Shown here one piece after another: positions 7,855 through 15,675 of a stretch of 31,137 nt of DNA. The DNA lies in the NCBI GenBank assembly GCA_002314325.1, contig DCFC01000024.1, positions 1 to 31,137 of the forward strand. Direction: 5' to 3'. Both the position numbers and the translations under genes were made by a program. Numbering within the stretch: position 1 is the stretch's first letter; each line of letters starts with the position of its first letter. The notes beneath the pieces were generated by a model. The model was not told the DNA's origin. It ran no database searches and saw only the letters and a list, made by a program, of their open reading frames with translations. The stretch comes from Megamonas hypermegale (GTDB lineage: Bacteria > Bacillota > Negativicutes > Selenomonadales > Selenomonadaceae).

Positions 7855-7935
7855 TTAATTATTTATAATCTGAAAAAGCGCAGCAATCAAATTCAGAACG
7901 CTTATCACTAAAGACAGCTTTTCATAAGTCGTCAT
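7855..7935 (-). CDS. Holin-like type I toxin peptide (26 aa)
   Basis: Starts MTTYEKLSLVISVLNLIAAL and ends in two Asn: a polar N-terminus with the typical (M/S)TYE-like opening, then one hydrophobic helix. This is the hallmark of the small 'putative holin-like toxin' family found in Firmicutes. AGGGAGGTG seven nt before ATG is a very strong ribosome site, but it is locked in a hairpin (7940-7959). Overproduction of such peptides damages the membrane; normally an antisense RNA (here 7746-7845, +) keeps the mRNA silent. It is too short for ordinary gene finding and would be missed in most annotations. Confidence 0.8.
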   Translation of the reverse strand: MTTYEKLSLVISVLNLIAALFQIINN

Positions 7936-7939
7936 GCTA

Positions 7940-7959
7940 ACACCTCCCTAGAGAGGTGT
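7940..7959 (-). promoter_or_regulatory. Hairpin sequestering the toxin ribosome binding site
   Basis: Seven-bp perfect arms ACACCTC / GAGGTGT. In the toxin mRNA the downstream arm contains the Shine-Dalgarno GGAGGTG, so translation would be blocked until the structure is opened or processed, as known for other type I toxins. Confidence 0.75.
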
Positions 7960-7987
7960 CCGACAATCAAGCTGTATCCCCGAAAAA

Positions 7988-8017
7988 ATTATAGCATATG
8001 TTTAAGCAAAAAGCCAA
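7988..8017 (-). promoter_or_regulatory. Promoter of the toxin mRNA
   Basis: On - strand TTGGCT (8017-8012), an 18-bp spacer and extended -10 TGCTATAAT (7996-7988). The RNA would start near 7981, giving a leader of about 45 nt. Confidence 0.72.
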
Positions 8018-8030
8018 TTACTCTACTTTG

Positions 8031-8077
8031 CAAAAATCCTAAGAGAATGCTATTGAAACAGTCTCTTAGGATTTTTT
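8031..8077 (-). terminator. Terminator after the EF-G-like gene
   Basis: Arms ATCCTAAGAGA / TCTCTTAGGAT with A and T runs on both sides, so it can work in both directions. It lies about 75 nt after the EF-G-like stop codon. Confidence 0.85.
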
Positions 8078-8151
8078 GTTATGCTTATTTATTATTTATA
8101 GTATCAGCTGATTATCCTGCTGGCTATAGGCTGGATGTTTAGCGCAATAAG

Positions 8152-10209
8152 TTATTTATTTCTTTCTTCTATGATTTTTTCGCTGATTTTGGCCGGAACT
8201 TCTTCGTAATGCGAGAAGGTCATGGTGTAGCTGCCGCGTCCCTGCGTTGCGGAACGAAGGTCGGTCGCATATTTGTAAAGTTCAGCCTGCGGAACCTGCG
8301 CTTCAATAACGCATGTATCGTGCGTCGGGCTTTCCGTGCTCATGATACGGCCGCGTTTTGTGTTGATGCCGCCGATTACATCGCCCATGTAATATTCCGG
8401 AATAGTGATTTTCAGATTGCAGTACGGTTCGAGAAGCACCGGTTTTGCTTCCGGCACGCCTTTTTTGATAGCGATGGCTGCTGCCGTTTTAAATGCCATT
8501 TCCGAAGAGTCAACCGTATGGTATGAGCCGTCATACAGATTTACTTTGATGTCCACCATCGGATAGCCTGCCAAGATACCGGTCTGGAGCGTTTCGCGCA
8601 CGCCTTTTTCTACGGCTGGAATGTACTGACGCGGTACGGCGCCGCCGACGATTGTTTCCGTGAAGGTAACACCGCTGCCGAGTTCGCCCGGGCTGAATTC
8701 GAGCCATACATCACCGTACTGACCGTGGCCGCCGCTTTGTTTTTTGTGTTTGCCTTCAACTTTGCTTGTGCCGCGGATTGTTTCGCGGTAAGCGATTTCC
8801 GGTTTGTACAGTTTAGCCGTTACGCCGAATTTATTCAAGAGTTTTTCCAATGCGATATCGAGATGCGCTTCGCCGACGCCGCTGATTAACAAGTCGCCCG
8901 TTTCCGTATTCTTTTCGATTTTGAGCGTCGGGTCTTCGTCGATTAAGCGCGTCAGGGCGTTGCCGATTTTATCTTCGTCGGCTTTTTTGTCGGCTTTGAT
9001 AGCCATCGTGAACATGGAGTCAGTGTACGTTACCGGTTCGTAGCGGATAGGGCTTTGTTCGTCGCAGAGTGTATCGCCCGTTTTTGTCGATTGCAGTTTC
9101 GTCACGATTACGATATCGCCGGCATGAGCGATTTTCTGCGCCTGCTGGTTTTTGCCGCAAGCCGTATAGAAATTGGCCACGCGTTCCGTTTTTTCCGAAG
9201 TGGAATTGTACAGCATGGCATTTTCCTGCAATGTGCCCGACAGGACTTTCAGATAGCTGATACGGCCGATAAACTGGTCAACCACCGTCTTGAATACGTA
9301 GCCGGAAAAAGCGTCTTCCGTGTTGCGTTCAATAAGTTCGTTCGTTTTCGGATTGATACCCATGGACGAACGGAAATACGGCGTCGGCATATATTCAACG
9401 ATACTGTTCATGAGCTGTCTGAAGCCGATGCCTTTGGCGGCGCTGCCGCAAAGTACAGGGAAGATGCGGGCGTTTACGATACCTTCGATAAGAGCGGCGG
9501 CAACTTCCGTTTCTGTGATTTCTTCGCCTTCAAGATATTTTTCCAGCAGTTCATCATTGAATTCGGCGCACGTTTCCATGAGCATATGGCGTGCTTCATC
9601 AATTTCTTCTTCCATGTATTCTGGAATTTCATAAATCAATTCCTTGTTCTTAATCAGAACTTTCGTGTTCATGGTGATGAGGTCGGCTACGCCCTGGAAG
9701 CTTGCTTCACTGCCGATTGGAAGCTGGATAGGTACGACGCCTTTACCGTATTTGGCGCGCAATTCTTCAACGACTTTGTTGAAGTCGGCATGTTCTCTGT
9801 CCATTTTATTGATGAAAATGGCGCGCGGCAGGGACATTTCTTCGGCATATTTCCATGCTCTGTCCGTTTCGACTTCCACGCCGGAAACGGCGGATACGAC
9901 TACGATAGCCGCTTCGCAAGCCATAAGAGCCGATTTTACCTCTCCTGTGAAATCCGGATATCCAGGAGTGTCCAGCAGGTTTATTTTATAACCTTGCCAC
10001 TGGCAGGATGCAAGCGATGTGTCAATCGTCATTTTGCGCTTGATTTCTTCCGGTTCGTAATCGAGAACGGATGTTCCGTCTTCCGACTTGCCGACACGAT
10101 TTACGGCACCGCTTTTAAACAGACAATTTTCTGCGATTAAAGTTTTTCCAGATTTTCCGTGCCCTACTAAAGCTAAATTTCTTAATTGAATACTGTTGAA
10201 TTCTGTCAT
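8152..10209 (-). CDS. Elongation factor G-like GTPase (EF-G paralog)
   Basis: 685 residues with all G motifs: G1 GHGKSGKT (16-23), G2 Thr61 within KRKMTI, G3 DTPGYPDF (80-87), G4 NKMD (134-137), G5 near GSAAKG. Domains II to V follow in usual order, with FTETIVGGAVPRQYIPAVEKG in domain IV. The effector-loop sequence departs from the RGITI of true EF-G, and the G1 loop has Lys-Ser where true EF-G has Asp-Ala-Gly, as in the second 'EF-G-like' or EF-G2 group. The canonical rpsL-rpsG-fusA-tuf context is absent. It hydrolyses GTP on the ribosome, but the paralog's exact role (recycling, stress or otherwise) is not known from sequence. Start chosen at ATG with GGAGGG upstream. Confidence 0.9.
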   Translation of the reverse strand: MTEFNSIQLRNLALVGHGKSGKTLIAENCLFKSGAVNRVGKSEDGTSVLDYEPEEIKRKMTIDTSLASCQWQGYKINLLDTPGYPDFTGEVKSALMACEAAIVVVSAVSGVEVETDRAWKYAEEMSLPRAIFINKMDREHADFNKVVEELRAKYGKGVVPIQLPIGSEASFQGVADLITMNTKVLIKNKELIYEIPEYMEEEIDEARHMLMETCAEFNDELLEKYLEGEEITETEVAAALIEGIVNARIFPVLCGSAAKGIGFRQLMNSIVEYMPTPYFRSSMGINPKTNELIERNTEDAFSGYVFKTVVDQFIGRISYLKVLSGTLQENAMLYNSTSEKTERVANFYTACGKNQQAQKIAHAGDIVIVTKLQSTKTGDTLCDEQSPIRYEPVTYTDSMFTMAIKADKKADEDKIGNALTRLIDEDPTLKIEKNTETGDLLISGVGEAHLDIALEKLLNKFGVTAKLYKPEIAYRETIRGTSKVEGKHKKQSGGHGQYGDVWLEFSPGELGSGVTFTETIVGGAVPRQYIPAVEKGVRETLQTGILAGYPMVDIKVNLYDGSYHTVDSSEMAFKTAAAIAIKKGVPEAKPVLLEPYCNLKITIPEYYMGDVIGGINTKRGRIMSTESPTHDTCVIEAQVPQAELYKYATDLRSATQGRGSYTMTFSHYEEVPAKISEKIIEERNK

Positions 10210-10329
10210 ATAAAAATCCCTCCTGGATATAATTTTTCCATTTATCTATACTTATAATTATTCTCTGAAAATTTATAATAACCTTTATTTATTTGCGAAA
10301 AATTTATTTATTTTAGAGATTTTTATTTT

Positions 10330-10405
10330 GTTACAAGAGTAGCCTACTGGCTTCTAGCGGTTCTATGCGGCAACTAGCCTGGCTCCAGCGTTAGCCCTAT
10401 AACGT
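10330..10405. other. GC-richer intergenic block between small-RNA element A and the EF-G-like gene
   Basis: About 75 bases that are clearly less AT-rich than their surroundings, with recurrent AGCC, GGCT and CTAG words (for example AGCCTACTGGCT, which can fold). No ORF longer than nine codons. It could be a structured 5' leader of the EF-G-like mRNA or a remnant of a mobile element; I cannot decide. Confidence 0.3.
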
Positions 10406-10475
10406 TAAAAACCCCAAAGAGTTGCCGCTCTTCGGGGTTTTGCTGTTTACATACAACTTTCACTATGTTTTGCCT
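10404..10475 (-). ncRNA. Putative small RNA, copy A of a two-copy element
   Basis: On - strand a promoter (TTGCAA 10509-10504, 16-bp spacer, extended -10 TGCTATACT) would start an RNA near 10475. It ends at a strong hairpin AAAACCCCGAAGAG / CTCTTTGGGGTTTTT (10441-10407). Promoter, the last ~25 nt and the terminator are almost identical to copy B near 15.9 kb, while the middle of the RNA differs. No convincing coding sequence. Alternatively it is just a duplicated terminator and promoter. Confidence 0.45.
10407..10441. terminator. Bidirectional terminator in element A
   Basis: AAAACCCCAAAGAG / CTCTTCGGGGTTTT stem with a GTTGCCG loop; T runs on both strands. Confidence 0.88.
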
Positions 10476-10549
10476 ACTCATAGTATAGCATATTTACCTG
10501 ATTTTGCAAGTGAAATAAATATTTGCTATTAAACCAGCGGTGTATTTGT

Positions 10550-13417
10550 TTATTTATCGGCAATATCCAGTTTTTTCAGCAGATACTGTTCCTCTATTGC
10601 GTTGAGCTGTGTGCCCGATAAAAGCTTGAGGGCGATATCGCGCGATTTTAGGCAGATTTTGATATGTTCCCAGGAAATGTAGTTTTCGATGGAAGTGAGC
10701 ATTTCGCGGATATTATTCAGCATGTTTTCTTCGATTGGATTAGTGTAACGCTGGTCGCAGACGCAGCCGAGCGCGATTATGCAGCAGATGATTTCGCTGC
10801 CGGTGCAGTTTTGGTTTTTTAGTGTATTTTGCAAAAGTCCGGCGACATCGTTGCGCAGTTTCAGCATATCGGCGCTGTCTGTTTGATAATCGTTGAACGA
10901 TACGCCGATAGCATGGAGGCTGTTTTGCAGATTGCGGTGCTCTTTGTTTTCCGTCATCATTTCGTAGTCTTTCTGTAGATTTTCCCAGAGCCAGTCTATG
11001 TCGTAATGCTGTTTGGCGAAGGTGTACAGGCAGGCATTCCGATACATGCGCTTGGTGCGGATTTGTTTCAGTGTTTCGAGGTCTTTTTCCCTGCCGCATA
11101 TGCTCAGTGCGTATATGGCCTGCATGCGGGTATTGACGACGCGGCCGCGCGAGAAGCCGACAAGGTCAATGCCCTGAAGCTCGGGCGACAGTATGGCAAG
11201 CGCCAGTTTGGCAAGTTCAATGCGGTCGGCTTCGTTCCAGTAAATGCCGATACGGCGGGCGATAATCAGGCAGCGGCATTTGTATTCTTCTGTTCGGGCA
11301 TAAAGCAGCGTACCTAGTAGCGGCTGGGCGAAATCCTGCGGATTGGACGCGGTATAAATATGACTGATATGCGTTTTTATTTTGGCGGCGATGGTGCTTT
11401 GCTGCTTCATTTTCGTGTTTTCAAATTTGTAACAGTAGCTGTCCAGTACGTTCAGTGCCTGCGGTGCATTGAGCGGCGAGCCCTGCGGCGATAAAAGCTT
11501 GTTTTTCTGCCGCGTTGCGGTGCTGTTTGTAATGCTGATTTCCGTAGAGCCTTCCTCGATGATGTGTTCGCCTTCGACATCCTCGCAGGTCCATGCTTTC
11601 ATGGTGATAATTTTGCTGGCGCTCATGAACACTTGCAGAATGACGAACGTTCCGTCTGGATAAATGCGTTTGAATTCTATTTTGCCGCTGGCAATCGTGC
11701 GGTACTGGTCGCGCACTCCCGCTTTTACGCGTATCGGAATATCTATGCGCGCCGCCGTCGTATTCGGCATGAGCTGGAAGCCTTTCATATAATCGGAGCG
11801 GAACGGCAGCTGCACGCCGGTCGGGATTATTTCCGTCTGATTGCCGTTGGCATTGCCCAGATACAGGCTGTCGTTTAAAATATTGCGTCCCCATTCGATT
11901 ATATGCGGCGGCTGTACTGGCGGTTTTTTGTCTGTGCTCGAAGCGACGGATACAGGCGGCATATTGTCTTTTACCGTCTGCGTGCCGGCTTTGCGCATAT
12001 CTTCGCCGAGTATTTTGTAATCGTATTTTTTCAGATAATAATGGTAGACGGCTGCACCTCTGGCTACGGCCTGGTCGGGGTCGAGCGCTTCAATCGGCTC
12101 AAAGCCGAAAAACTGCGTCAGTCTGTCTTTTACCATGTAGAATTTGGACATGCCGCCGTTTAAAATGACGGCATCGACTTTTACATTGTCCGTGCCGAGC
12201 TTTTGCGCCGCTTTGTTTAAAACATCCAGAATAGGATAGATTATATTGCGCGAATGAGCGGAAAAATTCGGATTGTCCAGCTGTTTATAATCGTCGAAAT
12301 GCAGATTATATCCCATGAAATCACGGAAAACGGCTTCGATTTCCTCTTTGGTGAAGGTGTCGTCGTAGCTGTATCCTGTACTGCCGATATTACCGCCGAC
12401 AGGAAAGGCGTCCGTATCGTCCTCTTCGTCGCCCCAGCCCCAGCCGCTGTCATCACTGACGGTAACCTCGCCGCTGCGCTGTGCGCTCAAATCCATTTTG
12501 AGTTCTTCGGCAATGGTCAATAGCTGCGACATGATGGATTTTTCATCTTTTTTTAATTTTCGTATGATATCGTCATGGCCCTGAAACTGTTTGAGGAAAC
12601 GCCGGTACATTTCCTGTGCCAGAGCTTTGTCGAAATCGTCGCCGCCTAAAAGTGTATAGCGGTTTATGGCGATATCGTCTATTTTTATGATATCGGGATA
12701 ATCTTCACGCCGCTTTATTTCATGCAGCGTGATGTCGAGCGTACCTCCTCCCAGGTCAAAGACCATTACTTGTTTTTTCTCGTCAAGGTCGAGTATATAT
12801 TTGGAGATTTCTCCGTTGGCAAGTTGATTGATAAAGTCGAAAATAACGGCTTTCGGCTCTTCCAGAAGTATCGGCCGCTCCGTTCCGTCGTCATTTAAAA
12901 CTTTTATACCGGCAAGCTCCGCCGCATCGCGCGTGGCTTTCACCATCATGGAGTCGAAACTTGCCGGAACGGTGATAACGGCTTCCGTTATCTGATGATG
13001 AAATATCTTGCCGGCTGTTTTCAGCATGTGTTCGAGAATACGTGCAGAAATTTCGGTCGGCGTCTTATCTGGTATTTCTTCTGCGAAATTGAGATTTGAC
13101 GTATCTTTTTCGCCCATATGGCTTTTGATGGATTTTGCCACAAGATGCGGTCTTACGGCAAAACGGTTTTTGGCGAAGTTGCCGACTATCGGCCGGTAGC
13201 CCATGTCCTCATTGTAATAGACACAGGACGGCAGCGTCGCCTTTTTTTCCAGCTGCGGCTTTATCTTGCCGCTGGCGGAGAACACGTCGACGGCGCGGGG
13301 CAGTTCGACCACCTTGCTGACGAGTTCGCCGTTGGCCTTTTGATTGATTGTTGCCAGCACGGAATTAGTCGTGCCGAGGTCAATGCCGATACATAAATCA
13401 TTTACAGTATTATTCAT
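10550..13417 (-). CDS. Large divergent Hsp70-family protein
   Basis: 955 residues. The nucleotide-binding domain is complete: phosphate-1 GIDLGTTNS (11-19), ITVPASF and LLEEPKAV, phosphate-2 VMVFDLGGGTLDI, LGGDDFD, and the adenosine motif LNGGMSKF with DPDQAVARGAA. A Gly/Asp/Trp-rich insert (SGWGWGDEEDDTD) interrupts the region that in DnaK is lobe IIB. A beta-rich segment resembling a substrate-binding domain follows (about 510-640), then about 300 residues of helices in place of the short DnaK lid. It is therefore not the housekeeping DnaK (about 610 residues). It overlaps the upstream GrpE-like gene by 8 nt and so is the third gene of an operon. Inferred role: an ATP-driven client remodeller, client unknown; no J-domain partner is visible here. 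Confidence 0.88.
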   Translation of the reverse strand: MNNTVNDLCIGIDLGTTNSVLATINQKANGELVSKVVELPRAVDVFSASGKIKPQLEKKATLPSCVYYNEDMGYRPIVGNFAKNRFAVRPHLVAKSIKSHMGEKDTSNLNFAEEIPDKTPTEISARILEHMLKTAGKIFHHQITEAVITVPASFDSMMVKATRDAAELAGIKVLNDDGTERPILLEEPKAVIFDFINQLANGEISKYILDLDEKKQVMVFDLGGGTLDITLHEIKRREDYPDIIKIDDIAINRYTLLGGDDFDKALAQEMYRRFLKQFQGHDDIIRKLKKDEKSIMSQLLTIAEELKMDLSAQRSGEVTVSDDSGWGWGDEEDDTDAFPVGGNIGSTGYSYDDTFTKEEIEAVFRDFMGYNLHFDDYKQLDNPNFSAHSRNIIYPILDVLNKAAQKLGTDNVKVDAVILNGGMSKFYMVKDRLTQFFGFEPIEALDPDQAVARGAAVYHYYLKKYDYKILGEDMRKAGTQTVKDNMPPVSVASSTDKKPPVQPPHIIEWGRNILNDSLYLGNANGNQTEIIPTGVQLPFRSDYMKGFQLMPNTTAARIDIPIRVKAGVRDQYRTIASGKIEFKRIYPDGTFVILQVFMSASKIITMKAWTCEDVEGEHIIEEGSTEISITNSTATRQKNKLLSPQGSPLNAPQALNVLDSYCYKFENTKMKQQSTIAAKIKTHISHIYTASNPQDFAQPLLGTLLYARTEEYKCRCLIIARRIGIYWNEADRIELAKLALAILSPELQGIDLVGFSRGRVVNTRMQAIYALSICGREKDLETLKQIRTKRMYRNACLYTFAKQHYDIDWLWENLQKDYEMMTENKEHRNLQNSLHAIGVSFNDYQTDSADMLKLRNDVAGLLQNTLKNQNCTGSEIICCIIALGCVCDQRYTNPIEENMLNNIREMLTSIENYISWEHIKICLKSRDIALKLLSGTQLNAIEEQYLLKKLDIADK

Positions 13418-14498
13418 CTTTGGTCACTTCCTTTATTCTCGGTCGGGAAATCCGAATGTCCTTATCTTTGTATACCCAGCCCGGCGAGAAAACTTCGATT
13501 TGTTTTTCTTCGTTTTTGTCCATAAACGGCGAACCTTCATAATCGCACAGTTCCGCTTCACCGGCTTTTATCATGCGGCGCGAACCCGGCTTCATAATCG
13601 GGTCGATATGGTTGTCGATGACGAACTGCGTCATTTTTTGAATTAAGATAAACAGTCCGCTGATTTCCGGCGGCAGTGCAACATGCTGTTTTTTTAGCTG
13701 ATTAATTCCCTTGCGTACTTGCAGGAGCAAATCGAGAATACAGCCGTACTTATCGGAGTTGAGTTTGGCGAAAAATACGGTCATTTCCTGAATTTTCGTC
13801 TCAGAAAGCTGTTCATCGAACTCATCCTGCAAATCCTGCAGCATCATATTGGCGCGCTCCAGCGCCGCTTCCAGATGTGTTATGCGCTGCTGCAGCTCTA
13901 TTGTGTTCGTTTTGTCCCTTTTGCCGCTTTGCGGTGCAGCCGTATTCGCTTTTACATCGCCGCAATAATCGGCCAGTGCATCGGACAGACCGTACATGAC
14001 GTATTTGGAAAGCGCGTCGCGGAAATTTTCCACCGTATCGCCGTCGCCCAATGCGTTCATTTCCGGACATCTATGGAAAATCATCAGACAGATTAGGCGC
14101 GGAAAACTTTTGCCGGAGTTGAAAATCGCATTGCGTTTTTTGCGGAAATCCTTGTAATCCTCCGCCTTGCCGCTGTTCAGCCCTTTAATGAATGCGTCGG
14201 CGGCTTCCTTGACGAGCGGCAGAATTTTATCGCGGTCGCCCGGCGTATTCAGGCGGGGATAAGTGGAGCGCAGGACGGAAATTACCGTGTCGATATCCAG
14301 CGAACAGCCGTAGCGCTCGCCCATGATATTGCACCAGGCGCGCGGTCCCAAATGCGGCTTTTCCATGACCAGTTTCAATAGGCGGTTTTCGGTGACGTAG
14401 CTCGTATCGTCATTTTGCGTGCGCCGTTTCTTGCTTTCGATTTCAGCATGGATACTGTCTAAAAATTGCCGGAATTGCGGAGATTTGGTGTTAATCAT
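13410..14498 (-). CDS. Protein with GrpE-like C-terminal half, candidate nucleotide exchange factor
   Basis: 362 residues. The start is ATG 14498 with AAGGA nine nt upstream. The first ~205 residues are a helical domain I do not recognise (motif GPRAWCNIMGERYG, similar to regulators with helical bundles only by feel). A long coiled coil follows (about 205-245), then helices, and the last ~30 residues (EVFSPGWVYKDKDIRISRPR) match the pattern of the GrpE beta domain, where family members read V-L-x-K-G-Y-x-L-x-D-R-V-I-R. Coiled coil, short helices and terminal beta wing is the GrpE order. With an Hsp70 gene overlapping by 8 nt downstream, I infer that it is that Hsp70's own exchange factor. The homology is from motif reading only. 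Confidence 0.6.
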   Translation of the reverse strand: MINTKSPQFRQFLDSIHAEIESKKRRTQNDDTSYVTENRLLKLVMEKPHLGPRAWCNIMGERYGCSLDIDTVISVLRSTYPRLNTPGDRDKILPLVKEAADAFIKGLNSGKAEDYKDFRKKRNAIFNSGKSFPRLICLMIFHRCPEMNALGDGDTVENFRDALSKYVMYGLSDALADYCGDVKANTAAPQSGKRDKTNTIELQQRITHLEAALERANMMLQDLQDEFDEQLSETKIQEMTVFFAKLNSDKYGCILDLLLQVRKGINQLKKQHVALPPEISGLFILIQKMTQFVIDNHIDPIMKPGSRRMIKAGEAELCDYEGSPFMDKNEEKQIEVFSPGWVYKDKDIRISRPRIKEVTKDE

Positions 14499-14520
14499 TA
14501 TAATCAATCCTTTCGATTTA

Positions 14521-15675
14521 TTAAAGAATGTAAAGCTGTTGTTCTTCAGGAAAAATGAACTGCGTGCGGCACTGCGCATCGAACATGAGATACTGCTCGA
14601 CCGTTTCGACAGCGGGACTGTCAAATCCCGGGCTGTGCACTATCACGGCTATTTTCGGATTTACTTTTTTAATGAAGTCTATCGTTTCGTCAAATGAATC
14701 ATGCAGAGAAAAATCGCCGTTTATATATTTGTACCATGCGGGCACACTGCGCCGTCTGCGCGTGCTCAGGATAATATGCCTGCCGCTTGGCGGTGTTTGC
14801 GCCGACAGACAGTAATTGTTTTTCCGCAAAATCTGCCGGTTTAAATTTTCCAGACCGCCGACGACGGCATAGATTTTTTCGTCAATGTAGATATTGATGT
14901 CTTCACTCAATTGTGTATTAAGCAGAGTGAGCATTTCCACGCCTTTGCTGAGCTGCGGCACGTAGCAGTAGATATTGTACCCGCTGTTTAAATAGTACAG
15001 CATTTCGTACTTCTGGTATTTCAATGATTCACTGACGGCGCTGTGGCGCGGATGTTTGGCGTGAATGCCGCACAGTATCAGAATATCGATATCCGTGTCG
15101 GGAATTTGGCAATTTCCAGTCAGTGGCGTTTCGTGCAGGGAATAATCGCCGGAATAGAGAATTTTCCTGCCGCCGTATTCAAACAGTACCATCATCGCCC
15201 CGGGAATATGACCGGCTTCGTAGAAAGCGGCTGTATAATTCTTAAAGGGAATTTGCTGCATGTAGTTCACGGTGGCGGCGTATTTTTCAAAATCGGTGAT
15301 GCTGTAAGGCAGTGCACGCGGATTGTAGTGCATGATGTCAAGATAATTTTTGTCATTATACTGATTTTTTAAAAATATTTTCGTAGCGGCCGTCATGTAT
15401 ATCTTGCCGTGCTTTATCGACTTGATAAGCTCCGGCAGATAGCCGCTGTGGTCGAGGTGGGCGTGCGATATATAGATTTCCGAAAGCTGCGACAGGCTGT
15501 ACATTTCCGGAATGGTGAACAGGGCATTCAGTACGGGATTTACCCGATACGATTTTTCAAAGCCGATACCGCAGTCGAGCAGAATGTTGTTTTCACCGAG
15601 CCGCAAAAAATAACAGCTGGCACCGACTCGCTGTCCGCCGCCCAGCGCCATGAATTGTATTTCTTTTCGTTTAAT
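14521..15675 (-). CDS. Metallo-beta-lactamase-fold hydrolase, beta-CASP-like (AUU start)
   Basis: 384 residues from ATT 15675. The MBL motifs are intact: HAHLDH at 71-76, H156 in GHIPGA, D177 in SGDYS, and a C-terminal H347 in VIVHSPG as in beta-CASP motif C. The N-terminus (EIQFMALGGGQRVGASCYFL) is typical of RNA/DNA-processing beta-CASP enzymes. The acidic motif A residue after the SGDYS strand seems to be Cys (ILCGIHAKHP), so this may be a divergent or altered nuclease. The start: AAAGGAGGG is followed by three ATT codons and no ATG/GTG/TTG at the right distance; the third ATT is 6-7 nt away. ATG 15651 is 30 nt from the site and would cut the first beta strand. First gene of the operon with the GrpE-like and Hsp70-like genes (22-nt gap). 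Confidence 0.78.
   Translation of the reverse strand: MKRKEIQFMALGGGQRVGASCYFLRLGENNILLDCGIGFEKSYRVNPVLNALFTIPEMYSLSQLSEIYISHAHLDHSGYLPELIKSIKHGKIYMTAATKIFLKNQYNDKNYLDIMHYNPRALPYSITDFEKYAATVNYMQQIPFKNYTAAFYEAGHIPGAMMVLFEYGGRKILYSGDYSLHETPLTGNCQIPDTDIDILILCGIHAKHPRHSAVSESLKYQKYEMLYYLNSGYNIYCYVPQLSKGVEMLTLLNTQLSEDINIYIDEKIYAVVGGLENLNRQILRKNNYCLSAQTPPSGRHIILSTRRRRSVPAWYKYINGDFSLHDSFDETIDFIKKVNPKIAVIVHSPGFDSPAVETVEQYLMFDAQCRTQFIFPEEQQLYIL

Larger units (their letters stand above)
10400..10509 (-). repeat. Intergenic repeat element, copy A
   Basis: About 110 bases matching 15853-15963. Conserved blocks: the promoter (TTGCAAAATCAGGT, then AATATGCTATA), the 3' part (AACAGCAAAACCCCGAAGAG) and ACGTTATAG after the terminator. 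It lies downstream of the Hsp70-like gene. Confidence 0.8.

Noticed and set aside
8082..8250. A hydrophobic peptide frame on + strand (LIILLAIGWMFSAISYLF-like) after the terminator at 8077.
   Set aside because: A TAG stop separates it from the only ATG, there is no ribosome site, and most of it overlaps the antisense of the EF-G-like gene.
9055..10140. A long ORF (361 codons) on + opposite the EF-G-like gene.
   Set aside because: Shadow of the real gene: Phe/Arg/His-rich low-information composition, no ribosome site; the EF-G motifs on - are unmistakable.
10404..10475. Small coding frames across elements A and B (similar NSKTPK peptides).
   Set aside because: The similarity is just the shared terminator DNA read through; starts and ribosome sites are not conserved.
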